Below are positions 22,718 to 33,979 of a stretch of 64,000 nt of DNA, piece after piece. The notes below the pieces were generated by a model. That model was not told the origin of the DNA and ran no database searches. It saw nothing but the letters and a program-made list of their open reading frames with translations. Made by a program: the position numbers and the translations under genes. The stretch is from Halichondria panicea (Eukaryota > Porifera > Demospongiae > Suberitida > Halichondriidae). Position 1 is the first letter of the stretch; each line of letters opens with the position of its first letter. The stretch covers positions 4,791,442 through 4,855,441 of the forward strand of contig NC_087379.1 of NCBI RefSeq assembly GCF_963675165.1, in the 5' to 3' direction.

Positions 22718-24248
22718 AACAATGGGTGCGCACCAGTCAGAGCTATGATTTTTTGATCGACGAGCAAGTCGATCTCAGCTTTCAGTTTCTCTCTGTATGC
22801 CAGTGGGATGGTGCGTGGTGTGCTCACGCAGAACGGTTTAGCGTCGTCAGTGATGGAGATATGGAACTGTTCTTCTGGCATGGTACGAATTTGTTCGTCG
22901 AAGACGGGTGAAAATTCCAACATGAATTGTTCCGCTGTGGGTAGCATAGATGGAACATTCGTAGGTTCAATTGTTTCGACTTTCGTGGATTCGATTGTTT
23001 CGACCTTCGTGGATCCGATTGTTTCGGTAGATTCGATTGTCGTAGATTCGATCGTTTGGACAGAGGGCATCGGGTTAGGGTAACAGTTAGGTAGGATGCC
23101 GAGTTTCTGTGCTGTGGCCCATGATATGATGGTGCCTGAGACTGATTTATAGATGTGAATGTCTGCTTCGGTGTCCTGGCCGTTGATCTGGAATTGGACT
23201 CCGGGTAGCTTTCCTGCTGGATGTAATAGTGAGCCGTTGACTGCTTTTGGTGTGACGTTGGAATCTGCCAGATTATCTATGTCCTCGTTGAGGGCATGTA
23301 CTAAGTCTGGCCCTGCTGCGCAATTGTCTGCTCCCGAGTCAGGAAGGACACTAGTGTAAGTTTCTCCATGGCAGGTAGTCACTTTCATTCGAATCGTCGG
23401 GGCTGGTGTGATGGATCCAGCGTTTGCGTTGGATAGTTGCAGGAATGGGAGTTCCGAAGTGCGCAGTGTGTTGGCCCTCGGGGATATGGCTGGTTTTTTT
23501 CCAGAAGGATGTGGCTGTCTGCAAACCGTACTGAAGTGGCCAACTTTGCCACAGTTGCGGCAAGTTTGTCCCTGGGCTGGGCAATTCTTTCTGCCTCCAT
23601 CGTGTTGATTTTTACCACACCAATGGCATGTACTGGCCGGGGTGGCAGGTTGATGTCGTGTTTGTCGTGTTTGTAGTGCGCAAAGTTCGGTTGCACCCTG
23701 GATCTGTGAGCGGGACTTCTTTACTGCTTCCATACCACGACACTTTGTTACAGCTTGATCTAGCGTGAGGTCACTAGCTCGTAGGAGTTCTTGTATAGTG
23801 TCGCCATCTTGTAGACCTTCGATAATTTGGTCTCTGATTGCTCGTTTGAGGCATTCGTTGTTACAAAAGTTACAAGTTTTTGCAAGGTCACGTAGTGACA
23901 CTAGGAAGTCGTCGAAGGTTTCGCCAGTGAGTTGATGTCGCTGTCGTATAGGTTTCTTCTCTCGATTGTTTCATTGATCTGCCCTTCGACATGTTGCTTC
24001 ATTGCTGCAATTATCAGTGCTTGGTCATTCTTCTGGGCATCAGTTAGTCCTAGATTGTCTACCACAGTGAGGGTCTCTCTTGAGAAACAAAGTTTGAGTG
24101 CTTGTACCTGTTTTGCCGCTGACTCGTTGCCAAGGCCAGATAGTTCTCTATAGGCAAGCCACTGTTGTTGCCAGGCAAGGAAGTCTGTCCCTTTATCTGT
24201 ATCGAAGTCCAGTTTCGGTAGGTCACTGGTACGAAATGTATATGCCAT
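22675..24248 (-). pseudogene. gag-protease of copy A (frame-broken)
   Basis: The minus-strand start ATG is at 24248 (MAYTFRTSDLPKLDFDTDKG). Gag includes two zinc knuckles (CHWCGKNQH and CRNCGKVGHFSTVC). The aspartic protease motif is LPDSGAD. Compared with copy B, copy A has two extra bases at about 23949-23951 (GTCGTATAGG against GTCGTAGG), which shift the frame within gag. The downstream frame runs to 22675, where a lesion shared with copy B separates it from the RT. A TIEST/VETIEST hexapeptide-like repeat lies after the protease (about 22965-23060). Confidence 0.85.
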
Positions 24249-24298
24249 ATTTGCTGATCCTGATTTTATTTCGGTTCTTTCAACGCTATTTATGTAGC

Positions 24299-24316
24299 GG
24301 GTTGTTCACAGCGCCA
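24299..24316 (-). other. tRNA primer-binding site, copy A
   Basis: Minus-strand TGGCGCTGTGAACAACCC starts immediately at the LTR border, as expected for pairing with a tRNA 3' CCA end. The tRNA is not identified. Confidence 0.65.
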
Positions 24317-24487
24317 TGTAGGTTTGATAATAACACCTTGAGTCTTTTATATTAAGAGCAAACAGTGATAGCATAGAATATAGCAACTCGATAGCAACAC
24401 AACTTTCTAGATAGGAGCACTAGTTTATCACATGATCTCTAATGATGTCATGCATAGTTCAATAGTCCAGGAGTCCGTGTCCTTACA
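24317..24487 (-). repeat. 5' LTR, copy A
   Basis: 171 bp, TGTAGGTTTGATAATAACAC to GTGTCCTTACA, then ATTGT. Confidence 0.93.
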
Positions 24488-24599
24488 ATTGTCACAGTAC
24501 ATGAGCTTATCTCTTTACACAGACATGAACGAGTGTGCTCATAAATGTGTCAACACGGGAGGTTCCTTTAGTTGTGGGTGTCGCCCTGGTCGCATCTAA

Positions 24600-24995
24600 T
24601 TGGAGATATAGGACGAGGTTACTCTGCTAGCCTCGATTACAGGCCTCTCAAAATACATTGTTTTGGAATCAAGGCTAGGTGGCTACATTTTTACTAGGAT
24701 ACCACATAATAAAGTCAACGCAACAGTCCCTAATTTTAGAGGTCAGAAAATTGTCTAATTGGAGAATCACTAAAAATACGGTCTGTAACTCTTTCAAGAA
24801 GTAGTTCAAATTCAATCATCTATCAGCACTCTCTGAACAATTTTTGCTAACTCTTAAAAGGTTGCAATGGTATTCCAATTAGTAAGCACAACTCTGTGGC
24901 ATAGCCAAGATTTTTGGAAAATTTGGTTGGGACGTGCTCTCTTAGATTGATGCTAGTGCAATCTGGAGAGTCCATTGTTATAACAATGATAAGTA
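24600..24995. other. Non-coding spacer after gene 2 remnant
   Basis: No exon seen. It contains a short inverted pair TAGCCTCGATTACAGGCC / GGAATCAAGGCTA at about 24628-24682. Same sequence at 58898-59293. Confidence 0.6.
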
Positions 24996-25398
24996 CCGTA
25001 TTTACTTGATTAAACGCCTAGGCGTTTATTTCCTAGCAGCATCTGTAGAGGGGGCGTTTAAACGAGATGGGCGCTTATTCGAAACGGGCATATTGTTTTG
25101 TCTACTTCAAACTCTTGCTCATCAGCAGTTATTACTCTTCTTGGCTGCTGCCACAGCTCTCAGCTTCAATCTCAAGTCGTAGGAGTGATGTTTCTCCCTC
25201 TGTGTCCTCTCTGCCATCATAAATAGTATCTATTTATTCTATGCTGCCCTTGTTTCAGCTGGTTCCACGTGCTAATTCAGCTCCACCCACAGTGCCACGC
25301 CCATACAGGGGTGATTATTTAAGAGGGGCGTTTATTGACAAAAGACAGCTTTACTGTGGGCGTTTAAACGAGATGGGCATTTAATCAAGTAAATACGG
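24996..25398. mobile_element. 403-bp MITE, TA target
   Basis: Ends CCGTATTTACTTGATTAAAC and inverted CCGTATTTACTTGATTAAAT, with TA on each side. Inside are repeated GGGCGTTTAAACGAGATGGG blocks. It fits a Tc1/mariner-type non-autonomous element. Also at 59294-59696. Confidence 0.78.
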
Positions 25399-25650
25399 TA
25401 TGTACTTTGTTAATGAGCAATTACATAATTATTGTACAACAAATTAAGTGGAGTAAACTAATAGTATGACTGATCAGCAAAAAAATAATTGTAGGCGACG
25501 AGGGTGATGGAGCAAACTCATGTGTAACTTTTTGCACTGGAATTTGAACTGTTGGCATCCCTCATGCATTCAGCACCAAGACTCCAAGCTATGCAGCAAT
25601 GTAACTAGAATTCACATACATGATTGTATAGTTATCAGCAGAGAGTAGTA

Positions 25651-25883
25651 CAGTACACCCTCGCTATTCCGGCTCTCTGAAGTATGGCCACCTCGATATA
25701 CCAGCCATTTGGTTTTTGGCACGGATTGCTAGCTAGATGTTTACTGCACATAAAATTAGTCATTAGATTCGAGGTAAGGTCGTTTTTTAGCCGCAGCTAT
25801 TTCTAAAATACAGCCACCTCGCTATTCCAGCCAAGCTGCACTGTCCCAAGGGTGACCGGATTAATTAACGAGAGTCTATACTG
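25651..25883. mobile_element. 233-bp pogo/Tigger-like MITE, TA target
   Basis: Ends CAGTACACCCTCGCTATTCC and inverted CAGTATAGACTCTCGTTAAT, with TA target on both sides. CAGT termini and TA target are typical of pogo-type elements. Also at 59949-60181. Confidence 0.7.
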
Positions 25884-26166
25884 TAGCTGTAGTGTACCAT
25901 AATTATAGGCTCACCTTGACCTTGTTTGTCTCTTGGTGCATGGTATATAGTCTGACAAAAAGGTATCTACAGATTGCAGAAGGGCGATTGGCTTAGTATT
26001 AAACTATCCATAGAATTATCTTTTTAAGTGTGAGGCTCTAGTCATGCACAATAGATCTTACGTGGTCCTATAAAGCCATATGATCCTCCAGATCCTGGCA
26101 ACGATATAATTGGTCCACCCTTGCAATAAACGGTCCCCCCTGAGAAACTATAACCAATGAGAGTCA
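25884..26166. other. Non-coding spacer
   Basis: No supported gene. A minus-strand frame with Gly-rich residues (LPGSGGSYGFIGPRK) crosses 26050-26160, but it has no homologous exon or partner nearby and is not called. Confidence 0.5.
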
Positions 26167-26887
26167 AGGGCGTAGGGAGGGGCAGGCCTTTGGGGGCTGG
26201 AGCCCCCCTTCCTCTGCAAAAACCACACTAAGAGCCCCACCTTCTCTGATGACTGTCTTCAGCCTGGGAATTACTGGTATAGATTAGTGGCAGACAAACA
26301 GCATGTCCAAGAGCTATATAGCTCTATACTATACTAGTAACTTTGATTCTTCAGTGTAACTATTAAAGCTAGCTAGCTATTAGTAGTATAGCATGCACCA
26401 TTTAATTGAAGCATGCGCAGGTGTGCTATTTCTTGCACATGCGTAATGCACTGTGCAACTGATCAATAATCTACCACAGAGGTTGATTGAGAGCAGCAAC
26501 TATGTCGCAGAAACTGGACCATTATTTCTCAAGCGTGAGTCAAGGCCAAGCTCTAGTGCCAGTTTACCAAGCTCTAGTACTGCCAGCCTGAGTACTGATG
26601 AAAAGCCAGCAAAGTAATTGATCAGCTACATTATCATATACATTGTACATGTAGTTAGCACTGTAAATATTAGCATTGTTTCATGCATATTAATTGTTAT
26701 TACAAGTACAACAAAATTGTAACATCATAAATCATTACAAGTACAACCAGACACTCTTGGTACAACAACTATTCTCGGAAATGAGTCATTAATTAGGAGG
26801 TGTGGTTTCCGCTCTCCGCGCCAAGTGGAAGGTGCTTCACACCCTTTCAGCTCAGCCCCCCTTCCTCAAATTCTGCCTACGCCCCTG
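26167..26887 (+). mobile_element. hAT-like deletion derivative
   Basis: Ends CAAGGGCGTAGGGAGGGGCA and inverted CAGGGGCGTAGGCAGAATTT, with AGAGT on both sides. CAGGGGCGTAG termini are common in hAT elements. An ATG at 26502 opens a 29-codon frame beginning MSQKLDHYFSSVSQGQALVP, reminiscent of the start of hAT/ZMYM-type transposases (inference). The rest of a transposase is missing. Also at 60463-61160, where the frame lacks 6 bp and further sequence. Confidence 0.6.
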
Positions 26888-27162
26888 AGAGTAGGCTGTA
26901 GCAAGCTATAGCACGCGCTATAGCTAGGCTGCTTGCATGCACATCAATAAATCTTACGTGGCCCCACCCACATTTCTTTGCAAATATTATGTATGCCTAC
27001 GCCACTGCAACTTGAGAACGAAGCACTACTTTAAAAGTCTTACTTGCACTTCAATACTCATTGAGCAGCTATAGATAGCAGTCTAGACAGACACATACGC
27101 TACACAAACGCACCGTACCGTCTATCTCGCTTGCGCACGTCGATGCATAACTACAAATATTT

Positions 27163-29455
27163 TTCACAAGTGGATTGATACAGTAAAACGGACTTCTATA
27201 CAGGTCACTACTGAAAATGGCAACAAAGAACACATAGGATGTGATCATTTCGTCAATGCTGGTGGACCCTGGGCTTCTCAACTGGCTTTGATGACTGGAA
27301 TTGGAGACCCCACTCACTCTAACAGAGTCATGCGTGCCCCTCTCCCAGTGAAACCACGGCGACGGTATGTGTTTGTCATAAAATGCCCGGATCTCATCAC
27401 TGAAGAATTCCCTATGCTTATTAATATTGATGGCACATATTTACGAAAGGAAGGAGTACAAAACACTTTCATATGTGGAGTGAGGACCCCTGAGGTATGC
27501 ACATGATAATAAAATAATTTCGTACTAGGAAAAGGGTCCAAATGCTAGAATTGTAGTTTGTTCTATCTTCTTTATAGCCCCAGAACATAATTATGCAGGA
27601 GCCATAAATTATATCTGAGACACCAGGCTTCTTAGTAATTCGACTGACAGTACAGTTGGTTTATATCAGCTTTATGCACTTTATGTACATGCATGTAATT
27701 GAAAATAAAGATGTACACATACGTAGAATTTCCACACCGTGTGTAGTGTTTCCCCCAGATGAGGTGCACGTACATTATTTTTCTTGCAGCACCTGGATCA
27801 CGATGACCTTGAGTTAGAAGTGGACTATTCACTGTTTGACGAGTATGCGTGGCCTAGTATTGCACACAGGGTACCGGCATTTGAATCTTTGAAGGTGACA
27901 GTCAACATACTTTGTGTGCTTGTACATTGTATGTAATACAGTGAGTTGAGCCCCTATCTTTGGGAGTAGACCTTCCTTGTCCATATCAGTAAAAAATTGT
28001 CCCCATTTATGAGGTTAAAAATGATGATTACCATTTATATGCAAAAGGGTTCGAGAAGCCTCTTTTGTATAGGATCAGCCTGTGCAGTTACTAATTAATT
28101 AGCAAGCGATCGTATTTATATAATCAGGAGCACATTACAGTCTCGGGAATCGCATCTCATGCAAATTTGCAAAGCATGACCTCATATGCAAAACCGCTAA
28201 GTGGGTGATGATCATCAGCGTGCGTGAGCTGACGGTGCACTTTTACCAAGCATAGGTCAATAAAAATGAAAATCTACAGCTAGCTAGTTAACTATAGGCC
28301 TGGTAGTAAGCTCTCTCTTCTAAGAACCCCAGTAAGACTCCTAGTATGTGTTAGTCTAGGTCTAGCAAACTTTCTCTTTACATGGATATGCTCCTCTTTT
28401 AGAATTTTCTGTACCTCACCAATGACAGTCTCTTCCATGATGTATACCAACATCCATCAAAGACCTAGCTATTCCCTTTAGCTCTTTTTGGCTCAACCTA
28501 GCTCTCCTGCTGCTGCACTACACAAAATCCGTTCATAATGATAATCACATGCAGGCTGACCGCGGTCTGATTTCCACACCCATGTAGAGTTAAACGCTCC
28601 TTCTGTAATGTGCTCCTGGTATAATGAAAGCACTGTGGGTGCTGATGCCTCGGTGGAGCTACATAACATAAAGCATAATTATAGCTTTTATATACACATG
28701 ATGAACATTTTTGCATTAATTTTGCTACATGCATTCTCAAAGAGTGGGTAATGATCAACCATGATTGTTAAACAATCGATGCCAAAAGTTTAAATCTAAA
28801 ACTAATGGCTGCATCAGCAGGCCTTTCAGCTTTCTTCTCACTCTTGCAGCTATACCAATAGCTAGCTAGCGTTCTAATGCAGAGCTATAACTACTAAGTA
28901 GAGTAGCAACACTCGGTAAACAAGTTTGGCTATGTGCTCTTCTGAAAAGGCTGCAATGGCATTCCAAGTAAGAACGAAGCATTATTTTTCAAATCCATGA
29001 ATTAAAATCCAAGAAAATATATGACTAGAAGCCTATAGAAACTCTTACTTGCACTTCATTGATCCTTGAGCAGCTGTAGCAGTCTACACAGACACAGACA
29101 CAAACACAGACACAAACACACTACCGTATACCTCGCTTGCGCATGTACACCGAGGCATAATAATTGATAATTGATAGAGCCTCTCTTTGTCTGTTTGCAG
29201 TTGCAAAGTGCTTGGACTGGTTACTATGATTACAACACTCTGGATCAAAACGCAATTATCGGGAGGCACCCTGTCATTAATAACTTGGTATTTGCCAATG
29301 GCTTTAGTGGCCATGGCATACAACAGTCACCAGCTGTAGGTAGAGCAGTTAGCGAGATTGTTTTAGATGGTTGTTCGCACTCTATTGATCTCAGTAGATT
29401 TTCCTTTGAAAGAGTTGTGAATGGTCAGCCATACAAAGAAAAAAACATTGTGTAA
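27163..29455 (+). CDS. FOXRED1: FOXRED1-like FAD-dependent oxidoreductase, 3' exons only
   Basis: Three exons are seen: about 27163-27494 (first border uncertain, possibly after the AG at 27180), 27790-27894 and 29201-29455, all joined in phase 0. Residues such as HFVNAGGPWASQLAL, LPVKPRRRYVFV, WPSIAHRVPAFESLK, AWTGYYDYNTLDQNAIIGRH and NGFSGHGIQQSPAVGRAVSE match the C-terminal half of FOXRED1, a mitochondrial protein linked to complex I assembly. About 230 residues are present against roughly 480 in the human protein. The N-terminal FAD-binding (GxGxxG) exons are not found before it; that space holds transposon remnants and the end of gene 2. It is probably a 5'-truncated duplicate, yet its exons are open and almost identical to the unit B copy. 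Confidence 0.72.
27895..28644. other. FOXRED1-like intron
   Basis: No exon or RNA gene recognised. Nearly identical to 62171-62920. Confidence 0.6.
28645..29158. mobile_element. ATGCCTCGGTG-ended TIR element in FOXRED1-like intron
   Basis: Starts ATGCCTCGGTG and ends CACCGAGGCAT. It contains GAACGAAGCATTATTTT, TGAGCAGCTGTAGCAGTCTA, a CA-rich microsatellite and ACCTCGCTTGCGCATG. Copies are at 62921-63441 and 52918-53445, the last at a site where unit A has none. A partial copy, about 27000-27150, lies just before the first FOXRED1-like exon. Confidence 0.65.
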
Positions 29456-30078
29456 GAGAGATTTTTTTATACATATTCTTACGTCAAACTTCATTCAGAT
29501 GTGTCTTTAATTTTTGTGTGTAATCTTCACCCTAACGGTTTGAATTGGGAATGGAAGTAGTTGAACAATGCTGAGTGGACATAATTAAAGGATTTCGAAT
29601 GCGAGGCTCTCGAATTGTGACATAATTGTGACATCATTATAGATCGCAAACGAAACACACGCAAAGAGCTATAGTGATGACACACACTGTATCCTTGCTG
29701 TTTACGTGACATGCTATACATAATATATCCCTTTGATGATTTCACTTCCTAGCTAAGTCGCAATTTGCTGCACTAATTATAACAGAAACCTAATATTTGC
29801 TTCCATCCACTCATTCAGCTGCATGTGGGTTCCAACTTAGAGTCCTCGACCATAATGTTATAGAGCTTTGCTTGCATGTCTGTCTCCTGCATGCCTTATA
29901 TATATTATGCATGTACAAACCTTCTCACCCAAAATTGACCTCCCAACTAGGTACATCTACGGCTTACATATTAGTACTATGACACTTTCAGCTTTTATGA
30001 ATAGTATTTATAATCATGCATGCTTCCAGTAATTGTTTGATCAACAAATGTGAATATTGCTACAGACTGAATAAAATG
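29456..30078. other. Intergenic, FOXRED1-like to gene 3
   Basis: Non-coding. The match to unit B ends at the window end (about 29720 against 64000). 29840-30078 also matches 35870-36104, so the 3' flanks of genes 3 and 4 were duplicated together. Confidence 0.6.
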
Positions 30079-31849
30079 TTAGTCCTCTAGCTTTTCAAAT
30101 TGTGCATAAAATCCTCTGAACGATCCTGGGGAAGACACCTCCAGAATCACAGTCAAGATACTTCCTATCCCTGGGACTATGTGATCGGTACACTTCTCTC
30201 CACACATCTTCTCAATCAATTGACCCTCACTTCTAAATCCATCGTACACCGCAACAGAATTAGATGAGTATTGCTCACTGTTGGGAATATCAAAATACTT
30301 GAAACGAACTTGAGCGGAACCGAAGGTAATCCAAGTGCATGAAATTGTACCAGTGATAGGGACTGAGGGAAGATTAGCAGGTCCGAAACGTTGACCCATC
30401 GGCATGACTCCACCGCAAGCAAAGTTTCCTTGAGGGTTGGATAGTAAAACAGGGCAATTTGGAGTGGGTGGTGGTAGTGTAGTTGGGGCAATGGTGGTTG
30501 GAGGTGTAGGGGGTCTAGTATAGTTGGCCTGGTGGTGGGTAGGGGAGTGGTTGGATCTGGTGATGTCGTGGCTACTGTAGTTGGCCTGGTGGTAGGTAGG
30601 GGAGTGGTTGGACCTGGTGATGTCGTGGCTACTGTAGTTGGCCTGGTGGTAGGCGGGGGAGTGCTTGGACAGACTATCGTGTACTCAATCCTGAATCCCG
30701 TACGTTTTGGTCCATGATATGGTCCAGCAAAGAAGTATAGTGTGGTATTGCCAGTTGCAGTGATGAGAGAAGGTCTACCAAGATCACAAATGGTGTGAAT
30801 TAAGCCGGTAGTATCGTGGATCTTCAAATAATCTTTGGGACAGTTTTCAGTTGTTTTTCCAGCTATCCCAAAAGCTAAATCATCAAATGTGAGGCGAACA
30901 TTGCATCCTGGAGAAGGAACTTGGATGTTCCATTCACAGTTAAAATTTAAGGGATAGGTCGTGGGCCAGGCAGGTGTTTGGAAGCTTCCCGAGGCACCTG
31001 TGAAAAGACTTGGCCCACATATAGTAGCAGGTGTGGGGGGCTGTGTGGTCGGTGTTGTCGTGGAAATTGTGGTCGTTCTGGTTGTGGGTGGAGGGACAGT
31101 AGTTGGAGTAGTAGGGGGAGCAACAGTTGGTGGGGCTGTGTATGAAGTAATGTATTAGATCATAATTATAAAAGGATAGAAATGGTTTTTCTAAGGCATC
31201 TGTATAGCTGGTCTTATGTGTATAAAAATAATTTCTGCGAAACACGAACGAATGATCAAATGTGGGATCTCATTTGTTTACCGCCAACATATGCTAAACA
31301 GATCATTGTATAACTTATGTGTTCCCTCTATCCCACACACACCCACACTCATATGCATGGGAAATTGTATATACTAGTGCCCAAACGATCTGAAAACATG
31401 TACATATTTAGTAATGTCCCTAGCTTACATAGTAATGAAAAATACTTGTGGTGACTTACCAGTAGGTGTTATTGTGCAGCTCAGACCATCTGCTTGTAGA
31501 TAGTAGCCAGAATAATTATATTACATTTGCATATATAAGAGCCTCCAGTGTTGTCACAAATATGATCACATCCTCCATTATCGTATGCACACTCATTGAA
31601 ATCTGCACGAAAACAAGCGTTTGTGTACATGATCATGACACTCACATATGCATGTGTTGAGGTAGGCAATTCGAGTTAAATGCTATTATTATAGCCTCTG
31701 AGAACATTGGAGCTGCATTATTGACTTACCAAAGCAAGTACTTGCTGCTGGAGAGTGATAGTATCCATTTTTACATTCACAGCGGTACGATCCATCAAGA
31801 TTTGTGCATGTGTGACATCTGTTTGATTGGCTACGACACTCATTGACGT
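30079..31849 (-). pseudogene. Gene 3: truncated, frame-broken copy of gene 4
   Basis: Exons recognised by alignment to gene 4: 31849-31730 (EGF), 31602-31460 (EGF), 31135-30079 (linker-CUB-linker-CUB). The second EGF exon is 143 nt against 138 in gene 4 because of added AATAATTAT-like sequence near 31505, so its frame is lost. The last exon has two added bases near 30520 in the Thr/Pro linker, which splits the two CUB frames. In the last CUB a conserved Cys is replaced (NSEQYSSNS against NSEQCSSNS in gene 4). No signal, propeptide or protease exons precede it; that place holds a foldback element (31938-32629). Confidence 0.88.
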
Positions 31850-31937
31850 CTGTAGTCAATGATGCACTGCCACATGCATGGTAAGTTAATTATACATGCA
31901 TAAGCATTATATAACTATAGAGAATTATGACTACAGT

Positions 31938-32629
31938 GCATCCAGTCTAGAGAGTAGAATACAAAAATAGGTGAGTAGTTGTACTTAAATGTATCTGAAG
32001 ATTTAACATTTCTAAGAAATTGTGCTGATACCATTGTATATAGGTAAAAGAATAAGCTACAACATGATTCAAAAATATTTCCCCAAAAGTTGTTGTAGTG
32101 GGAAATAATTTTAGATGGGGGTGATCGTAAAAAAAATTTGCGTAACATCAATTATCTCCGAAACTAAAGTATTTCTGGAAAAATTTTTCTTATCAAAAGT
32201 CAGACAATTTATTCAAGCTTACTCCGTTAGACCTTAGCCGTAAGATTTTCTTCAAATCTCTCCCTAACCGAAACGGCACTAAAAACTAGCACGGAAGATG
32301 TGTAGATATTTAAGTAACATTGAATCTTTCTTAAGATAGCCAAACTATCTATAGATGGTGTGACAAAGTTCCAAACCTTAGCTGGAAACCGTTGGCCTTT
32401 TCTCTCCCTAACCGATTACCCACTATAACAATTGGGTACTGTTTTATTAATCACCACAAACCCACCACCTTATGTTGTCATGGAAACAATTTTGGATATG
32501 TTGTAGCTTATTCATTCGCCTACACAATGGTATCAGCAGATTTTCTTTAAAATGTTCCAATCATAAGATATTTACATTTAAGTACAACTACTCACACATT
32601 TTTAGTATTCTACTCTTTAGACTGGATGC
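31938..32629. mobile_element. Foldback element replacing the protease exons of gene 3
   Basis: 692 bp with long inverted arms: GCATCCAGTCTAGAGAGTAG on the left and GCATCCAGTCTAAAGAGTAG inverted on the right, with symmetry for about 150 bp on each side (GTGAGTAGTTGTACTTAAAT in both). Flanking sequence aligns with gene 4 at about 37900 and about 40185, so roughly 2.3 kb with all protease exons is missing exactly at the element. Confidence 0.7.
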
Positions 32630-32723
32630 CATCTCCTTTTTAAAGTATCTATGCATGTTTTTATAATACAGTCATTATGCATTACCTAATTTGGAGAACA
32701 CAGCAGTTTAGCATACCTAGAAC

Positions 32724-33979
32724 CATAGATACTGTACACTCCGTGGATGTGAAACACTTCCGCCCACTACCAAAAGTCCTGAAACACTCATTGCAACGGA
32801 TGACACGGACCGAGTATCCGGAATTCCCTATAGTATACGGAATCTACTGCATGGATACAATAATAACAGTAACTATGTGTGAGTGATAGGATAACTGAAG
32901 CTCCCAGTCCAAGTTCTTCCAGTGCTAACTGATTCTCTGCGCAGGGAGAGCCAAGAGAGATGTTCATGAATGAAAGTGGAAATGCAGAAATCATATTGGA
33001 ACCTGATCTAGCTACATGTACACTGCTGACTTAATTTTTGTGATGACATTGTATATATAGCACAGCATGTATGCACACAGAATATTATATAGGCAGGCAT
33101 CCATGCACGGAGATAGACTTAGTAATAGACAACTAAATGGACAACTAAAACTGATTTAAAGTTGAAGGAGGATTCTTCTTCGTCTTATCGCTACTTGTGC
33201 TCGTACACTTGTTTGTTAGTCTTGCATCAGGGAATAATTATGCTCCTTTCCGCTTCCTTTGGTGATAGAGCATTACCTAAATTAAAAAAGTATGTTAGTA
33301 ATAATAATTTACTCAGGCCGCTGTTGTACGATCATGTATGCATTATCATCATACAGTACATTTGTATGAGTAAACATGTTCACCACAAAAAGACACACTT
33401 TCCTGAAATAACAAAACATTTACTGAGGGTCAAAATAGATTCTCCTGGTATAAGGACATCTATATTATTGAATGACCACATCATTTAAGTGATGGAGCTT
33501 TTTGTTGGCAAGATCGCCTAACCACAAGATAGGTACTGTTGAACACCTATTTTTGACCTATCATTCAGTTTGCTGCTAGCCTTATACATTTCCTTAAGTG
33601 CTGAACACATTCTCCCAGTACTTCACTTTATAGACTAACAGGAAAGCAAAGCGAAATGTTCCAACCATAAACCCAACCAAAGATCGCCTAACCACAAACT
33701 TGTCACCTAGTAAGTTACAGACAAAAATGAGCTCCAAAAGGCTATCCACTAATAATGTAGGCTCAATATACATGCTCTATGATAGACTTACCTCCCACCT
33801 ACGAGTACAGCAAGCCTTCTCCTCAACTGAAGCCACAAGTGCGCAGCTGTGCAAGAAAAACAACACTAAAAGTGTCCATTTCTGCAGCTGGGTGCCGTTG
33901 CAGTGAGTGAACACGAATACTCCGTAATCTACCCGTATACTACCTACGTTTCACATCCACGGAGTGTACAGTATCTATG
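32724..33979. mobile_element. 1.26-kb TIR element upstream of gene 3
   Basis: Ends CATAGATACTGTACACTCCG and its inverse (GTGTACAGTATCTATG), with the repeat continuing through GTGGATGTGAAAC. CTAGAAC is present on both sides (32717-32723, 33980-33986). The gene 4 flank at 40265 reads through without it, giving an empty site. A 7-8-bp target suggests a hAT-type element; no transposase recognised. Confidence 0.7.

Larger units (their letters stand above)
19910..24487 (-). mobile_element. Ty3/gypsy LTR retrotransposon, copy A
   Basis: 4578 bp with flanking 5-bp target duplications ATTGT (19905-19909, 24488-24492). It has two 171-172-bp LTRs (TG...CA), a primer-binding site beside the right LTR, a polypurine tract beside the left LTR, and gag, protease, RT, RNase H and integrase in that order on the minus strand, which is the Ty3/gypsy order. 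The LTRs differ at two positions, so insertion was fairly recent. Coding is broken at several points, so the copy is not autonomous. It lies in the last intron of gene 2, antisense to it. Confidence 0.93.
7597..24599 (+). pseudogene. Gene 2: astacin/CUB/EGF gene, frame-broken and truncated
   Basis: Recognisable exons: 7597-7711 (signal peptide, MCGGLTLTLLSLAVGLLLCG), 10386-10559 (propeptide, RKKR site, WPNGVVYYTF), 12520-12634, 15439-15837 (catalytic), about 16097-16325 and 17204-17409 (CUB halves), 19289-19405 (EGF, DIDECVYTHC) and 24523-24599 (partial EGF ending in TAA). The zinc motif HEISHVVGFWHEQSRPDRD is intact. The catalytic exon is 399 nt against 401 in genes 1 and 4, and its zinc motif, its Met-turn (NSIMHYDSNFF) and its C-terminal end do not lie in one open frame. 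The phase into the next exon also fails. A 4.6-kb retrotransposon sits in the last intron and no C-terminal CUB exons follow. In unit B the catalytic exon is deleted. Conclusion: pseudogene; sequencing error is the alternative for the frame breaks. Confidence 0.78.

Noticed and set aside
22675-22740. Programmed frameshift between protease and RT
   Set aside because: The break falls inside the start of the RT domain after the protease and lacks a recognisable slippery site, so a shared mutation is more likely.
20124-23676. Many plus-strand frames inside the retrotransposon (and at 54423-57976)
   Set aside because: Antisense shadows of gag and pol.
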